The notes under the pieces are model-generated. The model was not told the DNA's origin. It saw only the letters and a program-made list of their open reading frames with translations, and did not search any database. This document shows positions 34,414 through 46,243 of a stretch of 64,000 bases of DNA, one piece after another. The stretch spans positions 1 through 64,000 of the forward strand of contig JADNYJ010000068.1 of assembly GCA_015501075.1 (NCBI GenBank). Direction: 5' to 3'. The position numbers were made by a program, and so were the translations under genes. Source of the stretch: Gymnopilus junonius. Its lineage: Eukaryota > Basidiomycota > Agaricomycetes > Agaricales > Galerinaceae. Position 1 is the first letter of the stretch; each line of letters opens with the position of its first letter.

Positions 34414-34933
34414 AATAAAGGGGTAATTGTGGAGGACGACGCTCGCAGCAGTAAGCCTTTTTGAAGCTGGCAGTGACGGCGAGGCAGTTCACTACGGAGA
34501 GAGCCAACCTGCCAGAAAGGCTGTCCCACCGCAGACATCCCCAGGAACGGTTACTTACGTAATATGCCAAGCCAAGTGGCAACCATTGATCGCAGCTGCC
34601 AGTGATCGGGTTGCAGTGATATTGTTTAAGCCAAAGCTTCCGAGCCAAGTGATATGGACAAGAAAGTAGATTACTGTATGGGAAGCACGGAAAGCTTCTA
34701 GTCCACGTGAATATATGGCGACATTTAACACAGTAGCAGCACCCATCGTTTACCTGTGCCAAAATAGTCACGACGTAGAAGGTAGCTCACGCCAATAATC
34801 TTAGTCCTTAGAGATGATCAGAAGACAGAACCAACGGTTCGTGGTTTTTTACATCCGATTCTCACTGAACAATTCAAAGTATATGATGGCTTTTACGCAG
34901 ATGGTCATCACGAAAGAATGAAAAGGCTCTAAA
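34414..34933. other. Intergenic stretch; shared with 29.57 kb in its second half
   Basis: Between the chitin synthase start and the deaminase stop. The part from about 34755 on is the 3' flank duplicated at 29570-29660. No ORF that I can support. Confidence 0.4.
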
Positions 34934-36510
34934 TTAACTCTCCAAAGACTCGCCATAGAGATTCCCATCATCTGGCTTTTTAATGACATCTCCATGTATA
35001 ACCATGAACTTTCGAAGCGACGACGCAATATAACCACCAAGGTAATCCATCTCGAAAGGAGGGATGCACCAATTCACTTCCCAAATATTACTAGAACCCT
35101 TGATAAAGACATTATCATAAGGATGACGGCTGTTATATTCACTGATCCACCATTCGCAAGCGGCACAGCAATAATCTGAAGTGCCAACATACTCCAAAGG
35201 AGCTAGTTCTCCATCGGAATAACCTGAAAATCCTCTAGAACCCATAGTCTTATCAAACATTGCGACCCGCAGTTCAGGGTGCACAAACAGCTTGGTGGGT
35301 GAATCTGGAAGACGAGAGAAATCATGCTGGCGTCGGTGGTTTCCTATCGGTGTCAATTCCTCTTTCGTGAGGAACCGATGCCTAGGGAATCTAGAACGCT
35401 TCAGCTGTCCCTTCCCAGGCGACGGTGTCGTCGGCCACTGGAGGTCCGCATCACCATGAACAGGAGACAACGTAGTGACTACAAGTTTATGATCTGCAAG
35501 AGCCCTCATCGCCTGCGAGGAGGCAAATATTGGAGGACAACTACATGATCCGGCAATCTAGTAAGGTTCTCTAGACCATGAATGAGCGGATAGGCTGTGC
35601 CGCATATGCAGTATGAATTCAGATGTTTGTCCGCTATAATGAATGTTGCGCTTACCTCTTTTACCACAGACGTCCAGATTGCTTGTACTGTGGCACGCTC
35701 AAGTCGACATATATCCTCGTTTCCTATGATATCGTGTACTTGATCTGTTGCTTTAGCAAGTGAATGGATTAGATTATTAAAAGTTTCATCATCGCCAGAC
35801 GATCCTCTGCATCTAAAGTCTTCCAAAACACCCTTGTATCGGTCGAACTTCGCTGCCAGATCAACAATTTCTTCAAAAAGAACATCCATTCTCTCTTCGT
35901 CTGCATCTCTTGGATAACCTCTATTCAACGTGGTCCTCCATATTTCATGCCAGGTTATCCAATCTCTTATCCACATAGTGTATTCTGCAAAGTCATCACA
36001 TAGCCGAGGAAGAATGAAAGAATATATGCGGCGCTTCATCATCCTTTCCAAATCTTTGCGTTGTCGTCGATTTTCCGAGCCGGCTGTGCTAATTTGGCGC
36101 ATGGATGACCAAATAAATCGTATTTGAGCAACCGTTTGGTCCGCTATATCGGTGTCTCCTCCAGCGAGTAGAACTTCAACCACGTTCTTTGAAATCTTCA
36201 TCCCACAAGCGACGCGAGGATTATACGCCTTGGAAGCAGAGACACCAGCGAACGCATCGAGTATTTCAGGGGGGGTGATCTTTACTTCAGAATCATAGCA
36301 GCCAAGATGTTTCATTAGGTAGCGCGCGAAAAGCACGTCGTCGTATAATTCTGACCGTTTAGCTCTCGCTCCGAGTGGTATTCCACAAAGTATTCCACTT
36401 GTAATGCACGACAAGACGTTTGGGTTCGAGAGAAATTCTTTCGTTGGATGCAACTGTTGAGACATTGTGTGGTACAATGGCGAGTCAACTCGAGGACATA
36501 TATGTACCAA
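34934..36510 (-). CDS. OTT_1508-like deaminase-domain protein
   Basis: The first ORF (stop 35506, ATG 36510 or 36465, MSQQLHPTKEFL) encodes a helical N-terminal region containing QIRFIWSSMRQIS and a Cys pair (YCICGTAYPLIH). The second frame (to 34934) holds the deaminase part: LFVHPELRVAMFD and, about 45 residues later, EYVGTSDYCCAACEWW. The H-P-E and C-X2-C motifs are the zinc-binding and catalytic residues of the nucleic acid/nucleotide deaminase fold; spacing and the S-C-C setting fit the OTT_1508 group, known from basidiomycete expansions. The frames meet near 35506. A phase-1 intron from about 35575 (donor GTCTAG) to 35491 would join them, but the donor is unusual, so a frame break is possible. 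Substrate unknown. It is divergent from the gene at 37.4 kb. Confidence 0.65.
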
Positions 36511-37406
36511 GCGAGCAATGTGGCGTGTGAATATCCTAAGTCAGCTGCCTCCTACTAAAATTAGATATGTAACGAGGCCTTCCAGCATTTGTCCTGCTTG
36601 AATCGTAAGATGATGACCTAAAAAAAGAGAATGTTACCAAGACCTTAAAATCGGTATGTAAGCTTGCCACAGAAAGTCACTCACCAGGTTCAAACTCGCA
36701 TGTATATTGACTTTGAAATAACTTTGGTGCACGACACTAGCATCCAGCGAGTTGGCAAAAGAAATGAGATGTTGCTCCAACGTTGCTGGCATGCTTAATT
36801 ACTTCATGAAGTCCCAGAAATGGTCATACCCTCGTAAGACATATGTACGGCGTGCTCAATGCATAAGCAATATACGTGTATATTGAATGTGAATGAAATG
36901 AACATACCATGGTCCAGGCATATTCTACGTAGGTGGAAGGCAAATAATAATACTCACAAACAACAAAATCAGACGCCACTTCGTAGCCATGGGTCCTATA
37001 CAATGTCATGTCTAGCCAGAATACCCATGATAATACAAAACATTCAACAACAACAATCTCTAGAAAAAGCTTTTGATTAAAACTACAAAAGAGCGCCGTG
37101 CCCTTTTGATAAAAGCAAAATGATCCATTTGTCAATTAGGTGAAGGATGTTTTGAGGACGCAGGAGCTTGCATAACATTCCAACTGTTAAAAGCCTGAGG
37201 CGGGTCTTTAAAACGTTCATGTGATGCCGTGCTTAAATTGCTCAGAAAGCTGTAAGTAGGATATGAGCCCTCCTTTCTTTATGTGACCTCATCAGCGGAG
37301 ATAGACATGATGGCACATTCGGTCATTTCACGATGATGGAAAAGGGGACGTCCTTAACTGAAGGGAATAGGAGTTTTTCGCGCTCTGTCTGATACATTCG
37401 TCCACA
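36511..37406. other. Intergenic stretch between divergent genes; no gene seen
   Basis: About 0.9 kb separates the starts of the deaminase gene and the unknown gene at 37407, so it should carry both promoters. Extra 5' exons of either gene could hide here, but I cannot support any. Confidence 0.4.
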
Positions 37407-38520
37407 ATGCCATTTTCTCTAAATACTGCAATGCCTGGCGCATCGCAATCCATCTTGCATTTTCTCAACAACCCCACGATCGTTGCACATGTTCTTGCAG
37501 TAGCCCTCGACTTTTACGTTCATAGCGGTACTCCCCTGAAAGCGGAAATTCCCCGAGGTACACACAAGCCGGATTCAAAGAAAGGATGGAACAACTGGTC
37601 GGCAGCCGTGTTAGACGATTTTGCCCGTATTTCTGTTCAAGGTTCTAGAAGGGAAGTCATTGCAATCGGAATGCACCTATTTGAAGACGAGAAGGGTAGT
37701 CCAGAAGTAAACCTATTCGTAGCCGGCGATAGTGAAGTTCCTTCTACGACGTGCGACCATATTCGTGATGTTTGGGACGATTTGGTCGATATATCTCGCC
37801 TCACCGGACAAGACGATGTCGAGAGTAAAATATTCAACTTTCGTTGAAAATCCATCAATTTGGCGCCTACAAAATCAGGAAGCGCGTCGATCGTCATTCA
37901 AGCCGATTTCAGCGGAATTTTTCAAGCATGGCGCCCTCTTCTAACGACAGTCAGTTATACAATATTTTCAACAATATATCCAATTTGGTTGAGATTGCCA
38001 TGGACGACTGGGGGAAGCTAACGCAAGATCAACTCGAGAACTCAGCAGGGGAGATTATGTCAGAAGAATGAAAGAGATCAGTGCTGAAATTCGGCCTGTC
38101 CTGGACGAGGACAATCAAACTGCTCAGCTTCACGCCTGGGCGAAGAAGCACGGTATAAAGGTAACCTATTTTACAATGTCTCGGGGACGAAAGTTAACCA
38201 TTGTGACGACAAAAATTGCAGACAAATGGCTCTTCTCTCGAGCATTGGAGAAGTTTAGCTCGACGCAAAGATGTATAGATCAGTTGATCAGGTTCGCTCG
38301 ATCAGACTTTTCGTTCCAACTGTTCAATAGGAGTTGTGAAATCGTTCCCTTGGACCCGAGAACTTTCTCTTCAGAAAGCGATATTATTATTATTCGTCCA
38401 ACTGATGCGGAATGGAAAGCCATAGCTCTGGAGCTTGGCGTGGAGGAAACAAGGTTGAGTGCAGCGTTTGTTAGGCCTTTGGCTAAACGATTCAAATGGA
38501 GGAAAAGTGTCATTCACTGA
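37407..38520 (+). CDS. Unknown protein, possibly a divergent relative of the neighbouring deaminase N-terminus
   Basis: The first ORF (37407-37846, 146 residues) opens MPFSLNTAMPGASQSILHFL and contains LFVAGDSEVPSTTCDHIRDV followed by WDDLVDISRL. This can be aligned with VLLAGGDTDI and QIRFIWSSMRQIS of the deaminase gene (shared A-G-D, I-R, W and I-S positions), suggesting common origin of that domain. Downstream coding-like stretches lie in two frames: SQLYNIFNNISNLVEIAMDD (to a stop at 38071) and DYVRRMKEISAEIRP onward to the stop at 38520. The shift near 38045-38050 sits at a GGGG run. The second half has no deaminase motif. Either a spliced gene with one base wrong, or a decaying paralogue. 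Confidence 0.45.
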
Positions 38521-39060
38521 GGTCACGATGCAGTTGCATCTCCAGCAACTTGCCCAAGCAGAGAAGCCATGGCCGAGCGTTACATTGGAGTTTCGAAGCT
38601 CAGCTGCCTACCATGCTATATTTGGCTTGGTACGCAACTAGGCGACCTAGACCAAAGAGTGGCGCCAGCACTAAGGGGACGCATTACAAGATATACCCAG
38701 TTGGGAGTGCCCTGGAGAACATCCAGCTGTGCCAACTCAAAGGATCACTCGATTCAACGTAACCGTGAAAGACTCAGCCAGACTCCGCATCAGGAAAGCA
38801 ATGGCTCGGTCGAACAAGGAATCTGAATGCAAGAAACGCTCTGGATCGGACAGCACCACTCCGTCCTTATTCAAGGTAATGTTTGAGCAGGAGAGCGTAC
38901 ACCACCGCGTCTTCGACAGCGGAGGACACGCCTTGACAATATCTGGAGCCATAGTATGCGCATCATCACGCAGAAGAACAATTCTTCCTCGACTCTGAGG
39001 AGCGGTGTCGAAAGAAATCGCGTTCGTCCAGTAAGTAAGGATCGGGTGACATATCTAGGC
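38521..39060. other. Intergenic stretch; no gene seen
   Basis: Several overlapping short ORFs on both strands, none with recognisable content. It may include decayed sequence of the FAD monooxygenase C-terminus. Confidence 0.35.
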
Positions 39061-39800
39061 AGAGATATGTCCTGAGAGACGTGTTCTGCGTCGATGCCGG
39101 CTTGGGCCCCTTGACTGAGGGGGTGACAGCCTAACTCGATGACTTGACGAAATACAGAGCCTTCATCGTCGTCATTGTTGCTTCGCGTACCAGACCCGAC
39201 GGAGGGAAATATCCAGTGTCCGTGGCGCTCGACCAACTGCTTCTTAATAGTCAAGGCCCTTCTGCTCCGGAACAATGGCGGTCTCACAGACAGACCACAC
39301 TGGACGAATAGTTTAGATTTGGAAGGATCGGGGAGTGGAGATCACAAGGTGAAGCCGAAGAATCTTCTTTTCTTTGAAGGTCAGTGCACTCTGTTGGCTT
39401 TGAGGCTTTCTTGCATGCGGATGGGAGTCTGTCGACGTCGCTTAACGAACCAACGCAAGTCAGCCCACTAGTTTGATCAATGAGTTAGTTGCAGAACTAC
39501 AAGGGCTGCAAAGAACGTACTCATAAGCGGCTTCACTACGAGTTCTTCACGTCACTGCGTACACTATCCGCGCCAATCACGTCGTCTGCCATCTTCTTCT
39601 TGCCATCTGAATACTCAACCTCAATCTGAGCCCTAGACCCCCTGACGCCAACCACCTCGACGCCCCAGCGTATACCTGAATCCCTGTGCGCGCTCCGACC
39701 TGAGATGAGACGCGGGATTCACAATGGTAATGGACAAGTCTTGACGAGAGATGACTGGCCGAGGTGTCTCGTTAAGGTATGATATGCTGCGAGATCGCGT
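39061..39800 (-). pseudogene. Remnant of an FAD-dependent monooxygenase (salicylate hydroxylase-like)
   Basis: Reading the minus strand from high to low coordinates, three family blocks appear in the right order but in different frames. ETPRPVISRQDLSI at about 39775-39730 resembles the TPRPVIHRxDL block. GVEVVGVRGSRAQIEVEYSD followed by ADDVIGAD at about 39665-39560 is the block leading to the second FAD-binding Asp-Gly region. LGCHPLSQGAQAGIDAEHV at about 39145-39085 resembles the GDAxHPxxPxxAQGAxxAxED block. No continuous frame, and the N-terminal GxGxxG was not found. Dead copy. Confidence 0.45.
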
Positions 39801-40200
39801 ATACCACCCTCAACGATGATAATCTTTAAGACCTAGATGCGCTGAAGCTAAAGTAAACAACAAATTCAATGCATGGTTGGGAAGTGAACCTACGTTGAGT
39901 GAAAAAAAATTTTTTTATCCATAGAGACTGCGCATCGTCTTGCTATTGACATGCGCGTAGATTATAATGCAAAGATCACAGTTAGGAAGGGCAACTGTAC
40001 ATACAGTCCGCCTGCCGAGAAGACATGTTGGCCGTTGGCATGGCCTCAGAACTGCGCAGAAATAATTACCTTCTTCAACCTTACGGGCGAATCAAGATAA
40101 GAGGAGTTTACAATTTCAATTTGAGGGGATGCGAACAGGGCCATGAACCAAACGGCCCAACCCGTTGGCAAATAAATGCAAATACGCTCCCCTTTACTAG
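39801..40200. other. Flank of the hAT element; no gene seen
   Basis: About 400 bp with an A/T run near 39900-39916. No family content. Confidence 0.4.
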
Positions 40201-43200
40201 TAGGGCTGCGCACCGTCACCGTCATGACGGGTCGACGGGCACGGATGACGGGTGACCCGGCCCGTTCCGTCAGCTCAAGGAGGCCAGTCATGACGCCCGT
40301 CATTTCAACGGGCAACACCCGTCTCTGACCGTCGGAAAACGCCCGTCGACGGGTAGCAACGGTATGACGGGTAGACACCTTAGAGTACTTGTTCAGTCAG
40401 GGAGAGTCAGGGGGCATTATTCCGGGGTACTCCTCATGCCTCGATTTGTGGATTGGTATTCGGAGATCACCCATATCGGGTACGAGATAGCATTTAGGGT
40501 TTGCGATAATGGCCCTTATCTAAATTTAGATGACGTGAATCTCTTCGTGTTCGTCCTTGTTGCCACGTACTACACACTTCCCTTGACTTCTTCGCTGCTG
40601 TGAATTTGACAATGGGCTTATAAACTTTGGAGAAGAGGTATAAAGCACGCAGATTTGAGCCTGTCACCGCCCCAGGTTCCCTCTTTCCTTCCAACCCTCA
40701 GTCGGGTCGGCTTTCCAGGCCAAAAATCTTTCTGATTTGAAATGCACCATGCCGCCTTCAGCACAGATGACTCTCCTCATTCCTTATCAAAACTCGTGCA
40801 CCAGCCTCAGCCCTTTGCGCTCCCTTTTTCAGCACATTTTTTATCCAACATTTGTGAGTCTATCCCCATTTCTTTGAAATTTTCGAGGTGCTGACCATGT
40901 TGCGTGCTTCATTCTTTTGTTTTTGCTCTTCAGGACCTCGATAACATAGCTCCTACAGTCCTGAAAAACAGCTCAGCTGCCCATTTGCACATGGAAAGAA
41001 GGAACGGCACAGATATCCGTGAGTTATCAGATGTTTTCTTAGCGATCGATAAGGCTCGCTCACAGACTTAAAAGTGAGGAAATTGAGCGCGATAACTCAT
41101 CAGTATCGTCATGTCTGAGCCCAATCAACAGCTCACTTCAGCAGATGACCATGAGTTCTACTTTCTGAGAGCGACAAGGCCCCGATCCCAAAGAATGGTG
41201 AGTAAGATTTTCTTTTTTGACATCTCAGACCTCTCTAATGTAATGATACTTTTCTAGTAGACAAACCGCTCGTCCTAGAACCTCGTAGCGATATTCGAGG
41301 AGACACATCCTCACTCCCAGCAGCTGGTAAGTTCTCTACTCACTGCCATTCTTTTCTGCTCAATAACATGCTTTTATTTGACTTCTCTAGGTCGCCCTCA
41401 GTGTGCGAAGAACCTTGGGCGATACGAGAAGTCTCTCGAGCAAGAGAAGCTTGATGAGTGGGGTCAGCCTGAGCCTGCTAACGCAGGAAACCGTGCAAAG
41501 TCTCGAAGGCAGCACAAGAAATTGCGTACTGCTGACGAGGATGAAGACGACGACGATTTCAGCTCTGCCTCTGAGTCCGAATCTGAAGAATCCGACGTCG
41601 AAGATATTCCAAATGACGAGGTATGGGTTCTATCTTTTTTTGACTTCGTAGTCTAACTCTTCATACCAGGTTGCGCTCCTCCTTCCTTCGAAGCTCATGC
41701 CGTCCGTGGGCAAGGGTTCAAAATGCAAGCGCAACAAGGCCAAGCCAGGTCGGCTTTCGACTCAACCTTCGATTGCCAGCATTGCCAGTACATCACTGGC
41801 AAGTGTAGCGAGTGCTTCTGTTGCTAGCCTTGCAGATGATGCGAGCGTGGCAAGTGCACCAATTGGTGGTGCTGCGGTATGTAACGGATCTTGGTTTGTA
41901 CGAGACTTTTTGGCTTATCACGACGAACAGACAACAAAGACCCAAAATCCAATCTATTATTTCTATGAGACTGTTGCGCAGAACAGCCTACAACAGCCCG
42001 GAGAGGATGGAGACAAGCACTACAAATGCTATCATGGCAATCGCACAGTCGTTACGGTCACGAAGGCTGGACGGCATAATCTTACGAGTACGTTCATTTT
42101 CTTTCATTGTTGACCTATACTGATATGATCGAATTTAGAACTTATTCGAAACCTCAAGTCGGCATCAGCACCTATGTATAATCTTTACAGTGCTATGGTT
42201 GGCCGTCAAGTTACTCAGGAGGAGATCGACTTAGCATCGGGCAAGACCATGTTCGACCTAGCGAAGCACCATGAATTCATCAAGTCTCTTCAGTCTGATC
42301 AGGCAGACATTCGTCACGCCTTCGAGAAACAAGCTGCAGCAGCTTCGGTAAGCCATCATGTTTATCTAGTATACCCTTTTCTAATTTGTCTACAGGGTCC
42401 ATGGGATCAGCAGGAGTTTGAGAAGCTCCTTGTCGAATGGATCGTCGCCACCAACCAGCCATTTGATACGGTTGACAGCTCGGAATTCCGTGCTCTCCTC
42501 TCATATGTTCATCACAAGACCCCGGAGATCTCAGTTCCACACCGGGATACCGTCAAGAGACGTGTCATGAAGATGGGCAGTGAAGGAATAGACGAGATAA
42601 AGTTGATGTTTGCTGTAAGTATCATTACCACTCCCTTTTTCGTGATACTTATGGCAATAAATAGAAACTTCCGGGAAAGATCAGCATTTCACTTGATGCT
42701 TGGACATCCAGCAATAATTTTGCCTTTCTGGCTATTGTTGCTCACTATGCCATGGAGGATGGTGATGCAGGTTAGTACTTCGTCTGTCAAATACCAATTA
42801 TTACTCATTTTCCTTCTCCAATGCAGAGGAACTGCTTATAGATTTCCGAGAGCTTGTTGGCGAGCATTCTGGCAAGAATATGGCGGAGGCCGTTTGGGAA
42901 ACTCTCATTCGCTTTGGCATCCAAGATCGGGTACGTTCTTGACAATCGCGTTATAGAATTTTGCTGACCATGGTATCAATTTCAGATCATGGCATTTGTA
43001 ATGGACAATGCTACAAATAATGATACCCTTGTCCAGGGCATTGTCGACCATGCTGCCACCATTGGAATTATTCTCAATGCTGCCTGGATTCGCCTTCGCT
43101 GTCTCCCTCACACAGTCCACCTGGCAGCAATCAAGGTATGTATCAACGTCTGTCTATTCAATGGCCAGACGTCATTAACACATCGTTTTCAGCTCCTTGA

Positions 43201-44928
43201 AGGTCTTGGTGTCATATCGGACTTGGAGGCCAAGACGGCGAGATCCCGAAGTGGGAATTATCAGGAATCTGCGACCACTATCGTCGGTTCAGATGCGGAC
43301 GAACAGGCAGCCGCAGCAGATGATAACGACTCTGAGGATCCTCTTGAGCTTAACCCAAGTACTACAGATAGCATTCTCTCCAGTGTTGACAAGGTATAGT
43401 AACTACAGACTATATATGAACTATTTTTGACACCATTGTAGCTGCGAAAGATTGTTCGGGCTGTCCGCTCTAGTCCGCAATGTAAGCAGAGCTGGCTCAC
43501 TCAAGTCAAGGCTACCTTGCAGTCAAGCAACACACCAAATAGCCTGAAGCAGCCGCTCATGCTGATCCTTGATGTCAGGACTCGCTGGTCATCTACCCAT
43601 CAGATGCTTGGTGTGTATTCTTTTGGTCTGCTTGTTGAATACTTACTAATTCCTTGTCAGCTCGCGCGCTCGCCTTCCAATCAAACATTCATTCCTTTGT
43701 CTTGCACTCGAAAGACCTTCGGGCTCTAGAGCTTTCTGATGAGGAGTGGGAGTCAGTCAAGAAGGTCACAACCTGGCTCTTCCATTTCCGTGAGGCGACA
43801 ACACAGATGTCGACTACTAAGAAGCCCATGCTTTCGACAACTCATGCAATATTTCGTGGACTTCAAGAAGAGATCAAGTCAATTCTTACCACTCTTCCTT
43901 CATCTGCGCCTCCTCAACTAAAGGTTGGACTGCTGAATGCCCATATCAAGCTCTCAGAGTATTATTACAAGTATGACGAATCCCCATTTTATACTTGGGC
44001 TGCATGTGAGTCTATCCTTGGGCCATTTATCTGTATGCTGAGAAGGTACCTATTCTTCATTGTAGTGCTTGACCCTCGCATCTCATACGAGGGGATTCGT
44101 GATGATTATGCCTCTGACCCGGATCTGTCGTCCTATCTCGAGACGGCCAAACGGCAACTTCATGACCACTACAATGCTCATTATGCAGGCCGCTATACAC
44201 CATCCACTTCCAGGACCTCGTCTACTCTGACAACTTCTTCAGCGTCGACTCAGCAGACAATGCCAAAGATAAACTTCACTTCTCGGTACAAGAAGGACAA
44301 GGTGTCTGTCAACGAGCTCGAGGAGTATTTCAAATTGCCACATGAAGACTTCGACTCCTGTGATCCGCTCAAATGGTGGGTTGGTAGACAGGCACAGTTC
44401 CCTAATGTCTATCGACTTGCATGCGATGTGCTCGCCATTCCTGGTTGGTCTTTCTTTTCTCAACTATGCTCATTTCTCTGAGAACTTCTATAGGATCTGC
44501 TGTTGCTGTTGAAAGGATTTTCTCTGGTGGACGAGATACCATTTCCTTACGACGTGCAAGCCTGCATCCATCGACCATTCGTGTCTTGATGCTTTTGAAG
44601 CAGAAGCTTCGCCTTCGACGCCTTTCGCTTTCTCGTAAGTAACAGATTTGAAATGTAAATCATGTATATGGTATTTAGCAGATGGATTACAATGAATATG
44701 TCTTTATACTTCTTCATCATGTACACGAATTTGAGCTAGATTGCTAAAGAAAGGAGTTTTCATGCACCCGTCAGACCGTCACAACCCGTTGACGGGCACT
44801 TTACTGCCCGACCCATCCTGTCGAGGCCTAAAGGAAAGACCACCCATGCCCGTCATCGGTCTCAGATGAACGGGTAATGGGCGTCACTTCGATGGCCGAC
44901 ACCCATGACGGGTCGGTGCGCAGCCCTA
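40201..44928 (+). mobile_element. Complete hAT-superfamily DNA transposon
   Basis: The ends are TAGGGCTGCGCACCG at 40201-40215 and its exact complement at 44914-44928. Both subterminal regions are crowded with GACGGG/CCCGTC hexamers (about 15 in 40222-40375 and about 8 in 44766-44905, in both orientations), as expected for transposase binding sites. The body encodes one hAT transposase. I could not find an 8-bp target duplication in the immediate flanks (TTTACTAG against GATGCAGT), so the insertion may be old at its edges or the site rearranged. Confidence 0.9.
40991..44642 (+). CDS. hAT transposase, 938 aa, 15 exons, open throughout
   Basis: Exons 40991..41018, 41156..41197, 41258..41326, 41391..41620, 41670..42087, 42139..42347, 42396..42614, 42665..42770, 42827..42930, 42986..43135, 43193..43393, 43442..43610, 43661..44005, 44066..44443 and 44494..44642 join in phase without a stop. 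An acidic/Lys-rich N-terminus is followed by a BED-like zinc-finger region (exon 5, with YKCYHGN and H-N near its end) and the RNase H-like core: SLDAWTSSNNFAFLAIVAHY, FVMDNATNNDTLVQ, LRCLPHTVHLAAIK and LDVRTRWSSTHQML. The C-terminal hAT dimerisation domain (PLKWWVGRQAQFPNVYRLAC, AVAVERIFSGGRDTIS) is complete. This is the layout of autonomous hAT elements. The first exons are the least certain. Confidence 0.88.
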
Positions 44929-45134
44929 GATGCAGTGAGTATTTTTAACTAAGACCTCAGAGGTCATAGTTCATATCTGAACATGAACACAGGTTATGCA
45001 AGTCATTGTAAGCACCTAAGATAAATTGAGCATTCAAGCTGTATTGACATGATTATTACAGGGTGTTGTTTTTTCTCTAGTAATTGTTCATGTTGGTTTG
45101 GGAATATCCAGTGAGAAGATGACAACCTGTTTGA
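44929..45134. other. Short segment between the hAT and copia elements
   Basis: About 200 bp. A hydrophobic in-frame stretch near 45063-45110 (GVVFSLVIVHVGLGI) could be the membrane segment of the interrupted UstYa-like gene, but this is a guess. Confidence 0.25.
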
Positions 45135-45808
45135 TGTTGACATGATAAGTGTCCATGTGACTACATCACATGACTCACATGCACTGCTGGCATTGACCTC
45201 TGTTTCTTTGGGAAACAGCCCAAAAGAAACATGTCACCTGATTTCTTTTGGGTGTTTCTCCAGAAACCAGTATTCGGCCTTACCTAATTTGGTATGGCTG
45301 ACCGATGTTTCTTGAGGAAACAGTAGAAAAAAGTCATATGACGTGTTTCCTAGGTACTGTTTCCTCAAGAAACACTCCTCAGCGCCAGCAGTGATGACAT
45401 GCATGATCAGATGTGTCTATATGCGACTAGATCCAGTGATGACATAGTATCACAGTCATCTTATATGACTAAAACATGTGATCACTTAGTGAGCATATTA
45501 CTCATCTTATGAGTAGATATTAGTAATTACATAGTAATTAGCTGAGTAATTGCCTTATGCATTACTCATGCATAGTTAGTCACTGCATGTTCTGTAGGTA
45601 TATAAGGATGCTCTAAACAGTGTCCTAATACAAGTCATTCATACTTCTGTAGTAGCCTAAGTAGTCACCTTAGCACTAGCCTCTCACAACCCAGGTAAGA
45701 TAGTAGTTACAATGATACTATGCAGAGCACGTTGTGTGTACAGAGGTTTACCTCTGCACATTGTGCATGCAGTGGTTTACCGCTGTATGTACCACTTGCT
45801 GCTCAATA
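45135..45808 (+). repeat. 5' LTR of the copia element (carries a nested MITE)
   Basis: It matches the 3' LTR except for a 212-bp MITE at 45182-45393 and an extra roughly 70-bp stretch at about 45734-45795 with its own inverted repeat around CAGAGGTTTACCTCTG. The right boundary is set by the shared TTGCTGCTCAATA just before the primer site. Confidence 0.8.
45182..45393. mobile_element. CACTA-like 212-bp MITE inside the copia 5' LTR
   Basis: The terminal repeats are CACTGCTGGC and GCCAGCAGTG, flanked by the 3-bp duplication ATG at 45179-45181 and 45394-45396. The other LTR lacks the insert, so its limits are exact. CACTG ends with a 3-bp duplication are characteristic of the CACTA (CMC/EnSpm) group. 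Internally, GAAAC/GTTTC motifs recur in both orientations (for example TGTTTCTTGAGGAAACAGT), like CACTA subterminal repeats. Confidence 0.88.
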
Positions 45809-45822
45809 GATTATGGGCCCCG
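45809..45822 (+). other. Copia primer-binding site, tRNA-iMet internal type
   Basis: GATTATGGGCCCC directly follows the 5' LTR. It resembles the Drosophila copia primer site (GGTTATGGGCCCAG), complementary to the anticodon arm of initiator Met-tRNA, implying a half-tRNA primer. Confidence 0.55.
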
Positions 45823-46243
45823 ATAGCAAAGCATGCTGTTCGCCATTGGCAGAACCTGCTTGACAATGAGTTCGCCTTAGGGCAGAACCTGTCCAGCATG
45901 GTTCGCCATTGCACAGAACCTGCTTAGCATTGGTCTGTAGCTTACTTCTACCTGGGAAGATAGTTCGCTGTTAGGCAGAACATCGACCACAGCTGTTCGT
46001 TGCAAGACAGAATGCTCTCCCACAATTGTTCGCTACCATGCGCAACATTGTATAGGGCCTTGTCATGTGGGCCCAGACATCTGTTGCTGTCTGGACAAAT
46101 TGCCCTTAAGGGGTTAATTCCATGTCTGGCACAGGTATTTTTAGCAGTGCTTTCCTTTTTTAGCATGCTTCTTACACACCTGTCACTGACACAACCCAGC
46201 CTTTTTTCTTAACAGAAATTCCAATCATCCAAACAACACAACA

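Noticed and set aside
45712..46212. Repeated GTTCGCCATTG/GCAGAACCTG motifs downstream of the copia primer site, considered as a CRISPR-like or regulatory array
   Set aside because: Units are irregular in spacing and sequence and lie in the retroelement leader; more likely decayed tandem duplication of the 5' UTR.
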